Of a stretch of DNA of 64,000 nt, positions 1 through 9,524 are shown piece after piece. The DNA is from Halobaculum gomorrense. GTDB taxonomy: Archaea; Halobacteriota; Halobacteria; Halobacteriales; Haloferacaceae. Below the pieces are notes generated by a model. It saw only the letters and a program-made list of their open reading frames with translations. It searched no databases and was not told the origin of the DNA. Location: positions 124,001 to 188,000 of the forward strand of contig NZ_FQWV01000002.1 of NCBI RefSeq assembly GCF_900129775.1. The letters are read 5' to 3'. The first letter of the stretch is position 1. The number at the start of each line of letters is the position of its first letter. The translations under genes were made by a program, and so were the position numbers.

Positions 1-836
1 AATCGCACCTCACCGGGAGTCTTCGGGGCGACGAGCGTCGTCCGAAGCCGCTTCGTCTCACCGTCCGCAAGCTCGATCTGCTCTGTCCCCAGGATCACCC
101 CCGCACCGTTCGCCTGCTCGCGCGTCACGACGAGGGTGTACGCTTGTGTCGTGTCCTCCTCGTTGTGTACCGTCGCCACGACAGTGGCAGACGTCCCCGG
201 AGTGAGCGTCTCCGGATAGTCGTCGGCGGTGAGTCGCCCCTGCTCCGTCTCCGACAGCAGACTCAGCTCCGTGTAGGTCTGCTCCGGCGCCGGTGCCGCC
301 AGTAGACCGATAAACAGTATCGTTACCACGCCGACCAGCGCCCACTGCTTCCGGGAATCCCGATTGAGAGCGGTCGAAAGCGTCGGTCTCGGTAGACGGT
401 CGGTAACCCGTCGCTTCGGAGTCCATCCGCCGTCAGCCGTCGGCTTCGGCGCTTGCTGGCCTGTGCTGAGGGTCTGGAGTAACGACATGCCGAGGAGTGC
501 GCCGGTCAGTAACACCAACGCCGTGAGCAGCCGACCGAACGTGATCCGCCCCGTGAACTCGTTGATAATCAGCGCGACCACGGCGACGATAGCTGGTGAC
601 GTACCGATGGACACCGCGAGACGCGTCCGGGGCGAAAGGCTCTCGTCGCCGGTCGACTGGAACAGCACCGTCTGGAGTGCGTAGCCGGGAAGCAAGAACA
701 CCAGTAGTGTCGCCGCAACGAGGCGGACCGACGATCCGGATAAATACGGCTGGAATGTCACTGCCGCCGCGACACTCAGCAGTACCAAGCCACCGGCCTG
801 CACGTATGTCAGCGCACGAGTCCCGCCCACCCTCAC
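1..836 (-). CDS. DUF1616-like membrane protein, C-terminus beyond window
   Basis: The frame opens with a GTG at 834-836 that overlaps the TGA of the MoxR gene (GTGA), and it stays open to the window edge (about 278 codons). The first ~115 residues hold about four hydrophobic segments, including LVLLSVAAAVTFQPYL and LVAATLLVFLLPGYALQ. A hydrophilic linker and another membrane segment (ALVGVVTILFIGLLAAP) follow. The visible C-terminal part is a beta-rich, Ig-like domain with a TPGTSATVVATVHNEE stretch. A membrane half followed by such a domain is the layout of haloarchaeal DUF1616 proteins, which often sit in S-layer or surface-polysaccharide regions. The GTG start makes the gene easy to miss. 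Family assignment is by layout only. Confidence 0.7.
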   Translation of the reverse strand, partial: MRVGGTRALTYVQAGGLVLLSVAAAVTFQPYLSGSSVRLVAATLLVFLLPGYALQTVLFQSTGDESLSPRTRLAVSIGTSPAIVAVVALIINEFTGRITFGRLLTALVLLTGALLGMSLLQTLSTGQQAPKPTADGGWTPKRRVTDRLPRPTLSTALNRDSRKQWALVGVVTILFIGLLAAPAPEQTYTELSLLSETEQGRLTADDYPETLTPGTSATVVATVHNEEDTTQAYTLVVTREQANGAGVILGTEQIELADGETKRLRTTLVAPKTPGEVR

Positions 837-1936
837 TCACCACCGTCAGTAGCGAGCGATGCGTCGGGTGTCGACGGCGTTGTGGGGAGCGTCGTCGCGT
901 CTACGACCTCGTTGAGTACGTTCCGTGCCGCCTCGGTGTCACCGTTTGTGGCCTGTTCGACGGTGATCCGGTGACAGAGTGCGTCGACAGCCACCTGCTC
1001 GACATCCTCGGGGAGGACGTACGACCGCCGCTCGATCGCGGCCCGTGCCTTGGCGGCTCGCTGGACGCCGATGAGCGCACGCGGCGACGGTGCCGCAGTG
1101 ACGCGGCTGTCCGTCTCGAGTGACCGCAAGAGCGCGACGAGATACTGCTTGATCGGGGCAGAGACGTGAATCGCATCGACGAGTCGCTGCGCGCTGCGCA
1201 CCGCCGCCGGCGTCAACGGGTACTCTGATGCCTGGCGACGGCGACGTTCCTCACCCCGCCCGCGCTGGTCGGCAGTGGCTAGGATGTCCACCAGCGCGTC
1301 GTCACTGCTCGGCGCCGAGACGGTGAGATGGAACATAAACCGGTCGAGTTGCGACTCGGGTAGTGGATACGTTCCTGCCATCTCGAGCGGATTCCGTGTT
1401 GCTACTATGAAAAACGGAGTCGGGAGCGAACGCGTCTCGCCGTCGGTTGAGACGTGTCCTTCTTCCATCGCTTCAAGCAGGGCCGCCTGTGCCTTCGGCA
1501 TCGCCCGGTTGATCTCGTCAGCGATGACGGCGTTGCTGAACACGGGTCCACGGCGGAACTCGAACGCCCCCGCCTGCTCGTTGTAGAGTTGCGTGCCAGT
1601 GATGTCTGCAGGCAGGGTATCCGGTGTGAGCTGAATACGGGCGGCCGGGAGTCCGGCCGCGGTTGCAACTCGCGTGGCGATGGTGGTCTTTGCAACACCG
1701 GGTGCCCCTTCGAGTAGCACGTGTCCGCCAGCGAGAAGCGCCGTCGTTAGCTGCGTGACGACCGCCTCCTGTCCCACGACTGCCTCGCCGACAGTTTGTT
1801 GAAGCCGCTCGTGGAGCGTTGCTGGTGTGAGGTCAGCGGAGGCAGGTGACAGCGCACGCTCCTCGGACATCGGGTAGACGAACGGGTCTCTGCCTACGTC
1901 GCGGCGAGACGTTCGAGGCGAGGTGTTCTCGGGCAT
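833..1936 (-). CDS. MoxR-family AAA+ ATPase
   Basis: AAA+ ATPase of the MoxR type, cytoplasmic chaperone-like proteins thought to assemble or activate neighbouring surface or metal-enzyme complexes. Walker A GAPGVAKT lies at residues 77-84, Walker B VIADEINRA near 137-145, sensor-1 IVATRNP near 177-183, and the C-terminal lid with SPRALIGVQRAAKA follows. An internal Met at position 23 (MSEERALS, start 1870) may be the true start, since the first 22 residues are poorly structured. The stop overlaps the DUF1616-like gene and two membrane-protein genes lie upstream on the same strand. This is the common MoxR/DUF58/DUF4350 type of cluster; a DUF58 gene may lie beyond the edge. Confidence 0.93.
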   Translation of the reverse strand: MPENTSPRTSRRDVGRDPFVYPMSEERALSPASADLTPATLHERLQQTVGEAVVGQEAVVTQLTTALLAGGHVLLEGAPGVAKTTIATRVATAAGLPAARIQLTPDTLPADITGTQLYNEQAGAFEFRRGPVFSNAVIADEINRAMPKAQAALLEAMEEGHVSTDGETRSLPTPFFIVATRNPLEMAGTYPLPESQLDRFMFHLTVSAPSSDDALVDILATADQRGRGEERRRRQASEYPLTPAAVRSAQRLVDAIHVSAPIKQYLVALLRSLETDSRVTAAPSPRALIGVQRAAKARAAIERRSYVLPEDVEQVAVDALCHRITVEQATNGDTEAARNVLNEVVDATTLPTTPSTPDASLATDGGE

Positions 1937-2008
1937 CGGGTAGGGGTATCTCTGCTTACAGTAGGTGACGTGGTATACCCTGCGTCACTCGCAGGTGGGT
2001 GCGGAAGG

Positions 2009-2947
2009 TTACCTCAAAGTGAACTTGAGCACCGCACTATCCGAACCGGACTCTCCGTCCCGGGTGGAGATCCACGCACCGAGCCAGACGAGCACGACAC
2101 CTCCACCGCAGAATAGCGATAACCCGAACAGCGTCCCGCGCGGTGTGTTCAGACCGAGGCGGAGTTGCGTGACAGGGGGAAAGCCGGCCGTCTGCGGGTA
2201 GACGAGCATCGCGCCGTCCTCGGTCAACGTGCGAGCCAGTTGTCGGTTGCCTTCGACCTGCCACTGGCCGTTGGTGAGCAAACTCGCATCGCCCACGACA
2301 ATTACCTGCCCCACTCCAACCGGCTCCGCGACCGCGACCGGGTAACTCCCTCGTGGCTCGGCCGCTCCGAGTTGCCCGTCGCCGTTGAGGTCACGCCCGG
2401 CCGGAACCGACCACGCGAGAACCCGTCTCGTCGTGCTGTCGCTGGAGTCGGTGACGCCGAGCGGCTTCGCAGCGTTGACTTGGACACTGGTGAATCCGAG
2501 GGCGTCGTCACCCCTATCTGCTACGACAAACTGTGTGGGACTCGCTGATTCTTGCTCGGTCGCGAGGAGATAGCCAGCCGCGATTCGCGTTTCCACGTCC
2601 AGTGCCGCGAGCAACTGGTTCGACCGCTCGTCCTCGGTGAGTATCACGACCTGTCCTCCGCTATCGAGATGACGGGTGAGCGCAGCCACATCGGCGGTCG
2701 TCACGTCACCACCGCCTCCGACGACGATTACGGTTTCCGGCGTCGCCCCGCCGTCTACACTGGTGTAGGATAGTATGACGCCCGCACGGCTGGCATCGAC
2801 GAGCCGACTCGTTCCTGCGTCACCGTGGTTGTACGGATCAAGCGGTGCGTCCGTCGCGGTCAGTGTTCCGACGAGTAATATGAGCACGACGACGGCGAGC
2901 CCGACGACGAGCAGTGCAACCCACCGCTCGGTTCTGTATCGACTCAT
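2009..2947 (-). CDS. DUF4350 domain-containing membrane protein
   Basis: A 312-residue protein with an N-terminal anchor (residues ~10-32, VALLVVGLAVVVLILLVGTL), an external globular domain, and a C-terminal membrane segment near 265-290. The middle has the glutamine-amidotransferase-like fold features of DUF4350: ETVIVVGGGGDVTTADVAAL, then GGQVVILTEDE, and VGQVIVVGDASLLTNG, which resembles the DUF4350 core. The known family accompanies MoxR ATPases; its biochemical role is unknown. The start overlaps the end of the next upstream gene by ATGA (2944-2947), so the two are probably translationally coupled. Confidence 0.8.
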   Translation of the reverse strand: MSRYRTERWVALLVVGLAVVVLILLVGTLTATDAPLDPYNHGDAGTSRLVDASRAGVILSYTSVDGGATPETVIVVGGGGDVTTADVAALTRHLDSGGQVVILTEDERSNQLLAALDVETRIAAGYLLATEQESASPTQFVVADRGDDALGFTSVQVNAAKPLGVTDSSDSTTRRVLAWSVPAGRDLNGDGQLGAAEPRGSYPVAVAEPVGVGQVIVVGDASLLTNGQWQVEGNRQLARTLTEDGAMLVYPQTAGFPPVTQLRLGLNTPRGTLFGLSLFCGGGVVLVWLGAWISTRDGESGSDSAVLKFTLR

Positions 2948-3252
2948 CCGAGTACTCCGGACTCTCGGACGAGTCGCACTACCTCACTTGTCAACACGAT
3001 GGCGACAACGATACCTGCGCCCTGTATCACGCGCCAGACGCGCCGCTCCCACCCGCGCGCTGTTTCCGTCGGGAGATGGAGTTCCGCCACTACTGCACTC
3101 AGCACGTACACTACGAGGAGATACGCCGGGAGAGACTCGACGCCCACTGCAGCTAACGCGAGCAGCGCGCACCCGGACACGAGGAACTGAGCGAACAGAA
3201 ACGACTCCTGTGACCTCGTGTAGCCGTCTGAGCTCCGTCCTCGATTCAGCAT
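2944..3252 (-). CDS. Small membrane protein upstream of DUF4350
   Basis: A 102-residue protein with about three hydrophobic stretches (FLFAQFLVSGCALLALAAVG, AYLLVVYVLSAVVAEL and GAGIVVAIVLTSEVV). No family is recognised with confidence. It is the first visible gene of the MoxR operon. The 113-base gap to the divergent gene at 3366 must hold both promoters. It could be a membrane subunit of the MoxR-associated complex; this is inferred from position only. Confidence 0.65.
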   Translation of the reverse strand: MLNRGRSSDGYTRSQESFLFAQFLVSGCALLALAAVGVESLPAYLLVVYVLSAVVAELHLPTETARGWERRVWRVIQGAGIVVAIVLTSEVVRLVRESGVLG

Positions 3253-3365
3253 CTACCAGTAGTGACACCGCACTCAATCCCAACGAGTAGGTATCCTCGA
3301 GGTAACACGCACGGATAGGGTCGAGCCAACTCCTTGGCTACTACTATTCCTCCTCATGGAGGTGT

Positions 3366-4355
3366 ATGAACAGGTCGCAACGTCGACTTCCCGATATTGG
3401 TGGCTTCCTTCGCGAGACGGCTACCACGGTTCGTCGGGAGGGGGTGGCCGGACTCTCAGTGCCGGCCCGTGCATTCTACCACAAACTCCTCCAGCAGGGC
3501 TCTCGAATCACCCCTCCCGGTCGCTCGATATACGAGAAAGACTGGGACGTACTCGTCGTCCTCGACGCCTGTCGGTACGACCTCTTCGCCGCCGCCGTAT
3601 CGTCACCCGACACGGACTTTGCGTTCGTCGACCGCGGCTCGCTCGCGGCAACCCGCTCGGTGGAGAGTGCGACTCGCCCCTGGATGCGCCGGACGTTCGG
3701 CCCCGGGGTCGAGGGGGTCGAACAGACGCACTACGTCGTCGGGAGCCCGTGGTCGTCACTGCAACTCGATGAGTCGTGGTTCGCATCGCTCGACCCCGTC
3801 TGGCAGGATGCGTGGGACGACGACCACGGGACGCTCCTGCCTGAAACAGTGACGGACCGGGCACTCGCTGCCAGCCGCGAGGTGGACTTCGACGCCGGAG
3901 AGCGGCTCCTCGTCCACTATATGCAGCCACACTGTCCGTTCATCGATAGTCCGGACATCGCGACGCCGAAGGCGGCCGACGGCTTCACCGATGCGGCCGA
4001 GCGTGACGTCTGGACGCGGTTACAGGCAGGCGAGGTGAGCCTCGATGAAGTCCGGGACGGCTACCGGGCCAACCTCGACCTCGCGCTGGTCGAGGTTGAG
4101 CGACTCCTGCACGGCATCGACAGCGAGCGGGTGATCATCACCTCGGATCACGGCAATGCAACCGGGGAGTACGGCCTGTACGGTCACCCCGAGTCGATGC
4201 CGTTCGACTGTCTGCGAGAGGTTCCGTGGTTCGAGACGACCGCCATCGACACGGGAGAACGCCCATCGAGCGGACGTGTGCGATCGGACCCCACGTCGGC
4301 GGAGCCGACCGATGATGACATCGAGACTCGGCTGCGGGCACTCGGTTACCGGTGA
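3366..4355 (+). CDS. Alkaline phosphatase superfamily (sulfatase-like) hydrolase
   Basis: A 329-residue enzyme with the metal-site pattern of the alkaline phosphatase/sulfatase superfamily: VLVVLDACRYD (Asp67) at the N-terminal site and IITSDHGNATGEYG (Asp261, His262) plus YGHP (His274) at the C-terminal site. There is no signal peptide, so it probably acts in the cytoplasm or at the inner membrane face. In haloarchaea such proteins sit among glycosyltransferase genes and are thought to modify or hydrolyse phosphate or sulfate esters on glycans. A GGAGG lies three bases before the ATG. The next gene begins six bases after the stop, so the two are co-transcribed. Substrate unknown. Confidence 0.85.
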   Translation: MNRSQRRLPDIGGFLRETATTVRREGVAGLSVPARAFYHKLLQQGSRITPPGRSIYEKDWDVLVVLDACRYDLFAAAVSSPDTDFAFVDRGSLAATRSVESATRPWMRRTFGPGVEGVEQTHYVVGSPWSSLQLDESWFASLDPVWQDAWDDDHGTLLPETVTDRALAASREVDFDAGERLLVHYMQPHCPFIDSPDIATPKAADGFTDAAERDVWTRLQAGEVSLDEVRDGYRANLDLALVEVERLLHGIDSERVIITSDHGNATGEYGLYGHPESMPFDCLREVPWFETTAIDTGERPSSGRVRSDPTSAEPTDDDIETRLRALGYR

Positions 4356-4361
4356 CACACG

Positions 4362-5696
4362 ATGAGTGAAATCCAGCCCCACACCGACGCGGCGACGTTC
4401 GACGGCCAACACATCTGCTTCATTACCAACCTCTATCCACCGGAGACGATTGGTGGGGCCGAAACCTCCGTCCGAACGGTCGCAGAAGCACTCGTCGAAC
4501 GGGACTACGAGGTGTCGGTCATCACGACAGCTACCAGCGACGATGCTCGGGCCGGCGATGGGTCGTTCCGTGAGCGACAGAACGGCGTCTCCGTCCACCG
4601 GTTCACGCCATGGAACCTCTACACGCCGTTCGAGTACCGCGAGCAACCCGGCTGGAAGAAGCCACTGATGCACCTGATCGACCTCTGGAACCCACAGGCT
4701 AGCCGGACAGTGAACCACCTGCTCGGTGACCTTGCGCCCGATATCGTCCACGTCCACAACTTCGGTGGGCTCTCACCAGCCGTGTTCAGCGCAGCAGCCG
4801 CTCACGCCCCCGTTGTCCAGACGCTCCACGACTACCGTCTGCTCCACGTCGATCCTGGGATGTTCGTGGGTGGCGCACAGCGGGAACTCAACGTGTTGAT
4901 GCGCCCGTTCCGGGCGTACAACCGTCGGACTGTCGAACCCTATCTCGATCGGGTGTTGGCGCCTTCTCGGTTTATGATCGACCAACACGAGGAGGCGGGG
5001 TTCTTTGCGGACACCCCGACGGCCGTGCTTCGCCTCGGGGTGCCCCGTGACGACCGTACGACGCCCGGAGCCGTGGCCGACCCACCGCGGATTCTCTTCG
5101 TCGGCCAACTCGCTCGCCCCAAAGGTGTGGATGTGCTGCTTGATGCGCTGGCACATCTCGACTCGGACATCCGGGTGGACATCGTGGGGCGTGGAGAGGC
5201 CAGAGAGCAACTCGAAGCACAGGCAGCCGGAGACGAGCGGGTGACGTTCCACGGGTTCGTGAGCGAGACCGACCTCGCAGCGTTCTACCGGGAGGCAACC
5301 GTCACCGTCGTCCCGTCTCGCTGGAACGACAACTCCCCGATGGTTATCTATGAATCGCTGGCCCGGGCCACACCGGTCGTCGGCAGCGATATGGGTGGGA
5401 TTCCCGAACTCATCGACACGCCAGGCGACGACGCATCAACGACGGGACGCGTCGTTCCGCCCGAAGACCCGGTCGCGTTGGCTACCGCTATCGAATCGGT
5501 CTGCCGGACGGCGCCGCACGTCGAGAGTCAGGCGGCATATGCACGGGCCGAGGACTACACGCTGAGTACCCACCTCGACCGCCTGCTTGCCCACTACGCG
5601 GCCTGTTCCGATGAGTCGAGAGTCGTGCCCGACACAACGGACGGCAGGAGCGAGCGCACAGTACCGCAGAACGGGCCACCAGCGTCGATCCGCTGA
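4362..5696 (+). CDS. Glycosyltransferase family 4
   Basis: Retaining GT-B glycosyltransferase of 444 residues. The acceptor domain opens with CFITNLYPPETIGGAETSV (~19-37). The donor-nucleotide domain begins near 245 with ILFVGQLARPKGVDVLLDAL. The PSRWNDNSPMVIYESLARA region carries the E-x7-E type nucleotide-sugar site, followed by TPVVGSDMGGIPEL. It is cytosolic and soluble by sequence. It lies directly after the phosphatase-like gene and overlaps the next gene by one base (TGATG), so it probably adds a sugar to the same surface glycan. Confidence 0.92.
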   Translation: MSEIQPHTDAATFDGQHICFITNLYPPETIGGAETSVRTVAEALVERDYEVSVITTATSDDARAGDGSFRERQNGVSVHRFTPWNLYTPFEYREQPGWKKPLMHLIDLWNPQASRTVNHLLGDLAPDIVHVHNFGGLSPAVFSAAAAHAPVVQTLHDYRLLHVDPGMFVGGAQRELNVLMRPFRAYNRRTVEPYLDRVLAPSRFMIDQHEEAGFFADTPTAVLRLGVPRDDRTTPGAVADPPRILFVGQLARPKGVDVLLDALAHLDSDIRVDIVGRGEAREQLEAQAAGDERVTFHGFVSETDLAAFYREATVTVVPSRWNDNSPMVIYESLARATPVVGSDMGGIPELIDTPGDDASTTGRVVPPEDPVALATAIESVCRTAPHVESQAAYARAEDYTLSTHLDRLLAHYAACSDESRVVPDTTDGRSERTVPQNGPPASIR

Positions 5697-7501
5697 TGAC
5701 GAACGAGCGACCGCCCGAGGCAGAGACGGTACCCCCCTCACTCGGAGCCGTCGCGCTGTACCTCGGGCTGTATCTACTCACCACTGTCGTCGTCTTTCGT
5801 GCCGGTTCGTTCGTTCCGGAGGGTACCGGATACGTACTTTTGATGGCACTGTTTGTCATCCCGCTCGGACTGGCCGAGCGGGGCCACCTCACGCCGGCGT
5901 GGGAGGTGTTCTTCCTGTTTGCGACGCCGCTGCTCCCTATCCTCGTCGTGATCGACCCGTTCGAGGCGGGACTGTTCGGCTACGATGCGTACTCGTTCAC
6001 CATCCCGGCGCTCGAGTACCTTCGGAACGGTACCTCGATCGGGGCGTTCGTCAACGCCGACGGTGACTGGCCGGCGTTCTATGCCGTTGCCCTCGCCTTC
6101 CAGCAACTCGCCGGCGTCGATACCGGGTTCCTGTCCAAGTATTTCCCGCTGTTCGTCGTCGCCATCCCGTTCGTCGTCTATGCCGGGGTCGACCTCCTCG
6201 CATCCAGACGCATCGCGTTCTACACCGGGATGGCCGTCGCCTCGACCCGCACACTCGTCCTGTTCGAAGTGAAGTTCGTCGACGAGACGATTGCGGTGCT
6301 GTTGTTCTTTACCGCCATCCTCTACCTCGCACTCGCCACACGCGAGCGGCGAGCAGTCGTCGGGCTGGCCGTGGTGATCGCCGCGCTGGCGCTGACACAC
6401 CACGCCACCTCGGCCTTCTTCGGTATCCTGCTGGCGTGTATGCTCGGTGCGAGTCTCATCGAGCGGGTGCCACTTCCGGGTGTGCTTGCCCGCCGCCTCT
6501 ACCCACGACGGGGGAGACCGATCGACATCGGAATCACCGGCACCGTCGTCGTGGCGTTCGGCGTCGGGGCCGTGTTCTTCTTTCTCGCCCCACAGGTGAC
6601 GACAGAGCTGGTGAACACGGCCTACGGAGCACTCTTCGAGGGACAACAGACGGCAGCGCCGGTCCAGTCTAGCGGCGGTGGCGGTATCTTCTCGGTGAGC
6701 GGGGTTCCTCCGCGGCAACTCGTTTCTCGCGCGGCGATTTTGGTGTTCGCGCTGATGGCCGGGGTGACGGCATTCGGCGTCCTGACGCGGTACGATGCGG
6801 CCTACTGGGAGGTCGGATGGGTCGGGGCAGCCGGTATCTTCGCGATGCTGTACTTCGCCTCCCTCGTCGGCGGTCGGGTCGTCCCACTCGATCCGATCCG
6901 GATTCTGTTGTTTCTCGTGGCGACTATTACACCGCCAACGCTGAGTGTCATCTCGCGGGCCCAGCTACCGTCCAGACTGTCCCGATTGGCGTCTGAACGA
7001 CGCGTTTTCTCTGTCATTCGGAGTGTCGTCGCAGTTCTCATCGTGAGCGCCCTGATCCTGACCCAAGTCGCTGCGTTCGATCCACATATCCTCTACACGA
7101 ACCCCGACGAGACGGTGATCGGAGAGGGCCATCATACGAGCGCCCAATTCGGGGCGAGTCAGTGGACGGAGCGCCACTACTCCGGCGCGGTGCTCGGTGC
7201 CGAGCGGAGTCTCTGGGTCGCGTACGACAACAACTATCGCAACCCGGTACACGGTGAGGGTGCCTGTAAGTCGCTTCTAACCGTGTGGCGACCGGAGACT
7301 GGTGACGCTCGCCCGTCGAACGTGTCGGTAGTCTTTGACAGTACAGGCGTCTCGCTAACGCGGGCTGACACCGAGCCGTACATCCCCGGGAAAGCATCGA
7401 ACACGCAGGCATCACCGAACTACAACTCCGGGCCACCGGAGTGTGGAACGTTCGTCCGCTCGAAGTTCGTAAAGGGAGAACACTCGGGAACGTCCCGATG
7501 A
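5696..7501 (+). CDS. Polytopic membrane protein, GT-C glycosyltransferase-like
   Basis: A 601-residue integral membrane protein with about 12-13 hydrophobic segments in the first ~460 residues, then a soluble domain of ~130 residues. The first large loop after two to three helices contains PFEAGLFGYDAYSF, and a later helix has ALTHHATSAFFG, giving paired acidic and His residues. That layout is common in GT-C fold enzymes that use lipid-linked sugars, but no specific family signature was recognised. The C-terminal domain is tyrosine- and asparagine-rich (YDNNYRNPVHGEGACKS). The one-base overlap with the GT4 gene implies a shared role in surface glycan assembly. A flippase or polymerase is an alternative. 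Confidence 0.75.
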   Translation: MTNERPPEAETVPPSLGAVALYLGLYLLTTVVVFRAGSFVPEGTGYVLLMALFVIPLGLAERGHLTPAWEVFFLFATPLLPILVVIDPFEAGLFGYDAYSFTIPALEYLRNGTSIGAFVNADGDWPAFYAVALAFQQLAGVDTGFLSKYFPLFVVAIPFVVYAGVDLLASRRIAFYTGMAVASTRTLVLFEVKFVDETIAVLLFFTAILYLALATRERRAVVGLAVVIAALALTHHATSAFFGILLACMLGASLIERVPLPGVLARRLYPRRGRPIDIGITGTVVVAFGVGAVFFFLAPQVTTELVNTAYGALFEGQQTAAPVQSSGGGGIFSVSGVPPRQLVSRAAILVFALMAGVTAFGVLTRYDAAYWEVGWVGAAGIFAMLYFASLVGGRVVPLDPIRILLFLVATITPPTLSVISRAQLPSRLSRLASERRVFSVIRSVVAVLIVSALILTQVAAFDPHILYTNPDETVIGEGHHTSAQFGASQWTERHYSGAVLGAERSLWVAYDNNYRNPVHGEGACKSLLTVWRPETGDARPSNVSVVFDSTGVSLTRADTEPYIPGKASNTQASPNYNSGPPECGTFVRSKFVKGEHSGTSR

Positions 7502-7633
7502 ACAGCTCTAAGAGCGTACTGACCGTCAGTCCAATATCGTCAATGATTGTGTGTGTCGTCGGTGTCACCACTATCTCGATAGCTCTCTGCCACGCGCCCG
7601 GCGAGTACGGTACGTGCCGTCCACGTCAGTGAT

Positions 7634-8173
7634 ATGTTCCCGATAGAACACTTCCTCGTCGCTTTCCTCCCCGTCCTGATGTATGTCCTCGTAATCGACA
7701 GACGTCTCCCGACTGTTCGTCTCGTGGCCGTTGCGTTCATCGGGAGTCAGTTTCCCGACCTGGTCGACAAACCCCTTGCGTATCAGTTCGGCCTGATTCC
7801 GTCCGGACGCGTCTTCATGCACTCATTACCGATCGCGCTGCCGTTCTTGATTGGTACTGTCATCTACGGGTGGCAGACGGAGCGAAATCGCCTGAGTGTG
7901 GGTTTTGCCTTCGCGTACGTGTCTCATCTTGTGGCCGACAACTACGGCCCACTGTTCGGGCCGCACCCACGGATTCGACCGGATCTTCTGTGGCCGTTTG
8001 CCGATCCGGTCTCGCGACCCGACGTTCCATCGTGGGCCGGCGTTGGCGGGATACATATAAGACTCTGGACAGGGTTCTCACTTCTCGTCTTGTTGGTAAC
8101 TGGAACACTAGTTCTCGCCGACCTGTGGCGAAGACTCCGGGGAAACCCACACGTATCCGAGACAGGCGACTGA
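7634..8173 (+). CDS. Membrane-bound metal-dependent hydrolase (YdjM/DUF457-like)
   Basis: A 179-residue membrane protein with four to five helices and the conserved polar residues of the YdjM family: His6 (IEHFLVAF), QFPDLVDKPLAY with two aspartates, FMHSLP, and SHLVADNYGPLF. Those His/Asp residues are thought to bind metal within the membrane. The function in archaea is unknown; these genes often accompany polysaccharide or lipid-envelope genes, as here. A 132-base gap separates it from the upstream gene, so it may have its own promoter. Confidence 0.8.
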   Translation: MFPIEHFLVAFLPVLMYVLVIDRRLPTVRLVAVAFIGSQFPDLVDKPLAYQFGLIPSGRVFMHSLPIALPFLIGTVIYGWQTERNRLSVGFAFAYVSHLVADNYGPLFGPHPRIRPDLLWPFADPVSRPDVPSWAGVGGIHIRLWTGFSLLVLLVTGTLVLADLWRRLRGNPHVSETGD

Positions 8174-8294
8174 TCGGCAGACAACTCGATTTCGCCGATC
8201 GTGTCCATGCGGCAGTCCGGTAGGACTGTACTCCGCTTTGCTACCACCCAGGTAACCTGCGGGTAACACTACGCGGTCTCCTGTATCGTACCGC

Positions 8295-9524
8295 GTGGCT
8301 GTGACACTTCTAACGTATCATTCACTCATAGTGGTGGTCTTGGACGCCGTCGTTTCGATCGTTTTGTGGGTTGTGACCAGCTTCTATATCGCCGGTAACA
8401 TGTACTGGGTCTATCAGTTGTTGGCCGGGGTTGTAACGTACACCTCCCCGGCGCCATTGCACGGCGGATACGCGGTTGAAGTCCGGATTGTGACAATCGG
8501 CAACGAGTCGGCTGTCACCGAGACGGTTCGCAACCTTCCGCCCGAGTTGGACCGTCGATATGTTATTTCCGAGGAGCCAATTGAGGTTCCGGGAGCGGAA
8601 GTGCTGGTTGTTCCCGACGAGTTTGAGTCCAAGGCTGTAAATAAGGGAAGAGCATTAGAGTGGGCACGTCAAGCGGTGCCGTGTCAGCGCGAATACGTCC
8701 TGTACCTGGATGAGGATAGCCATATGGACGGGTTTAGTGGCCTCCCTGACAGCGACATCGTACAGTTCACCGAACAGCCACGGCGGACGACGAGCCTCCT
8801 TGCCCACCTCTGTGAGATAAACCGTATGGGGTTCCAGATCGAACAGCGAGGATTCCAGTCGGCCACTGTCCCACTTTACACGTGGGGTGGTGGCGTGGCC
8901 ATTCGCAGTTCCATCGAGGATGCGGTGACGTGGGACTATTCCACGCTGATCGAGGATACGGTGTTCACGTGGCGGGCGTTCGTCGAACTACCTGAGCAGC
9001 CGTCGTTCAGTGTGTTGTCCGAAACGATATCGGGTCAGTCTCCCCCGAGCCTTTTTGATATGATACGCCAGCGCCGTCGGTGGATCAGTGGGAGCCGAGA
9101 GAACAATACGATCCTCTCGCTTGATCGGGTCATTATGTACGGACTACGCGATCTGTCGTGGTCGGTTACGGCAGCCGTCCCGCTGTTTTTGTTCTTAGGA
9201 AATCTCCCTGGCGTAGACGTGTTCGCGTGGCAGATACATCAGGGGATTTCAGTCGTGTTGCTCTCGTTCGTGTTTGTCTGGGTTGGTATCGGTATCTGGC
9301 AGGTGCGTCCGACGCCTGCTATTGCGGGCCTCAGCCTTGTACTGGCGCCTGTTACGAGTGTTCTCCACTCGGTTGGCGCGTTGTGGGGACTCGTCTCGCC
9401 TCCCGACTCGTTCGACGTGACCACGAAGGCTGACGAGGTGACCAATCAGCCACCGCAGCACTACCGCACAACCACGGACGAACACCCACCACGACATCAT
9501 TACAGGGACGCGAACGATGACTAA
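8295..9524 (+). CDS. Membrane glycosyltransferase family 2 (processive synthase type)
   Basis: A 409-residue GT2 protein with the D,D,D,QxxRW signature of processive synthases such as cellulose, mannan and hyaluronan synthases. LYLDEDSHMD (139-141) is the metal/UDP or GDP site, TLIEDTVFTW (220-221) the catalytic acidic pair, and RQRRRW (259-263) the QxxRW motif. Membrane helices flank the domain (residues ~8-45, ~275-300, ~310-375). The start is a GTG; GTG at 8331 is an alternative. The 3' end overlaps the glycanase gene by eight bases. By family it should polymerise and extrude a beta-linked glycan. Base composition is less GC-rich than the core genes. Confidence 0.88.
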   Translation: MAVTLLTYHSLIVVVLDAVVSIVLWVVTSFYIAGNMYWVYQLLAGVVTYTSPAPLHGGYAVEVRIVTIGNESAVTETVRNLPPELDRRYVISEEPIEVPGAEVLVVPDEFESKAVNKGRALEWARQAVPCQREYVLYLDEDSHMDGFSGLPDSDIVQFTEQPRRTTSLLAHLCEINRMGFQIEQRGFQSATVPLYTWGGGVAIRSSIEDAVTWDYSTLIEDTVFTWRAFVELPEQPSFSVLSETISGQSPPSLFDMIRQRRRWISGSRENNTILSLDRVIMYGLRDLSWSVTAAVPLFLFLGNLPGVDVFAWQIHQGISVVLLSFVFVWVGIGIWQVRPTPAIAGLSLVLAPVTSVLHSVGALWGLVSPPDSFDVTTKADEVTNQPPQHYRTTTDEHPPRHHYRDANDD

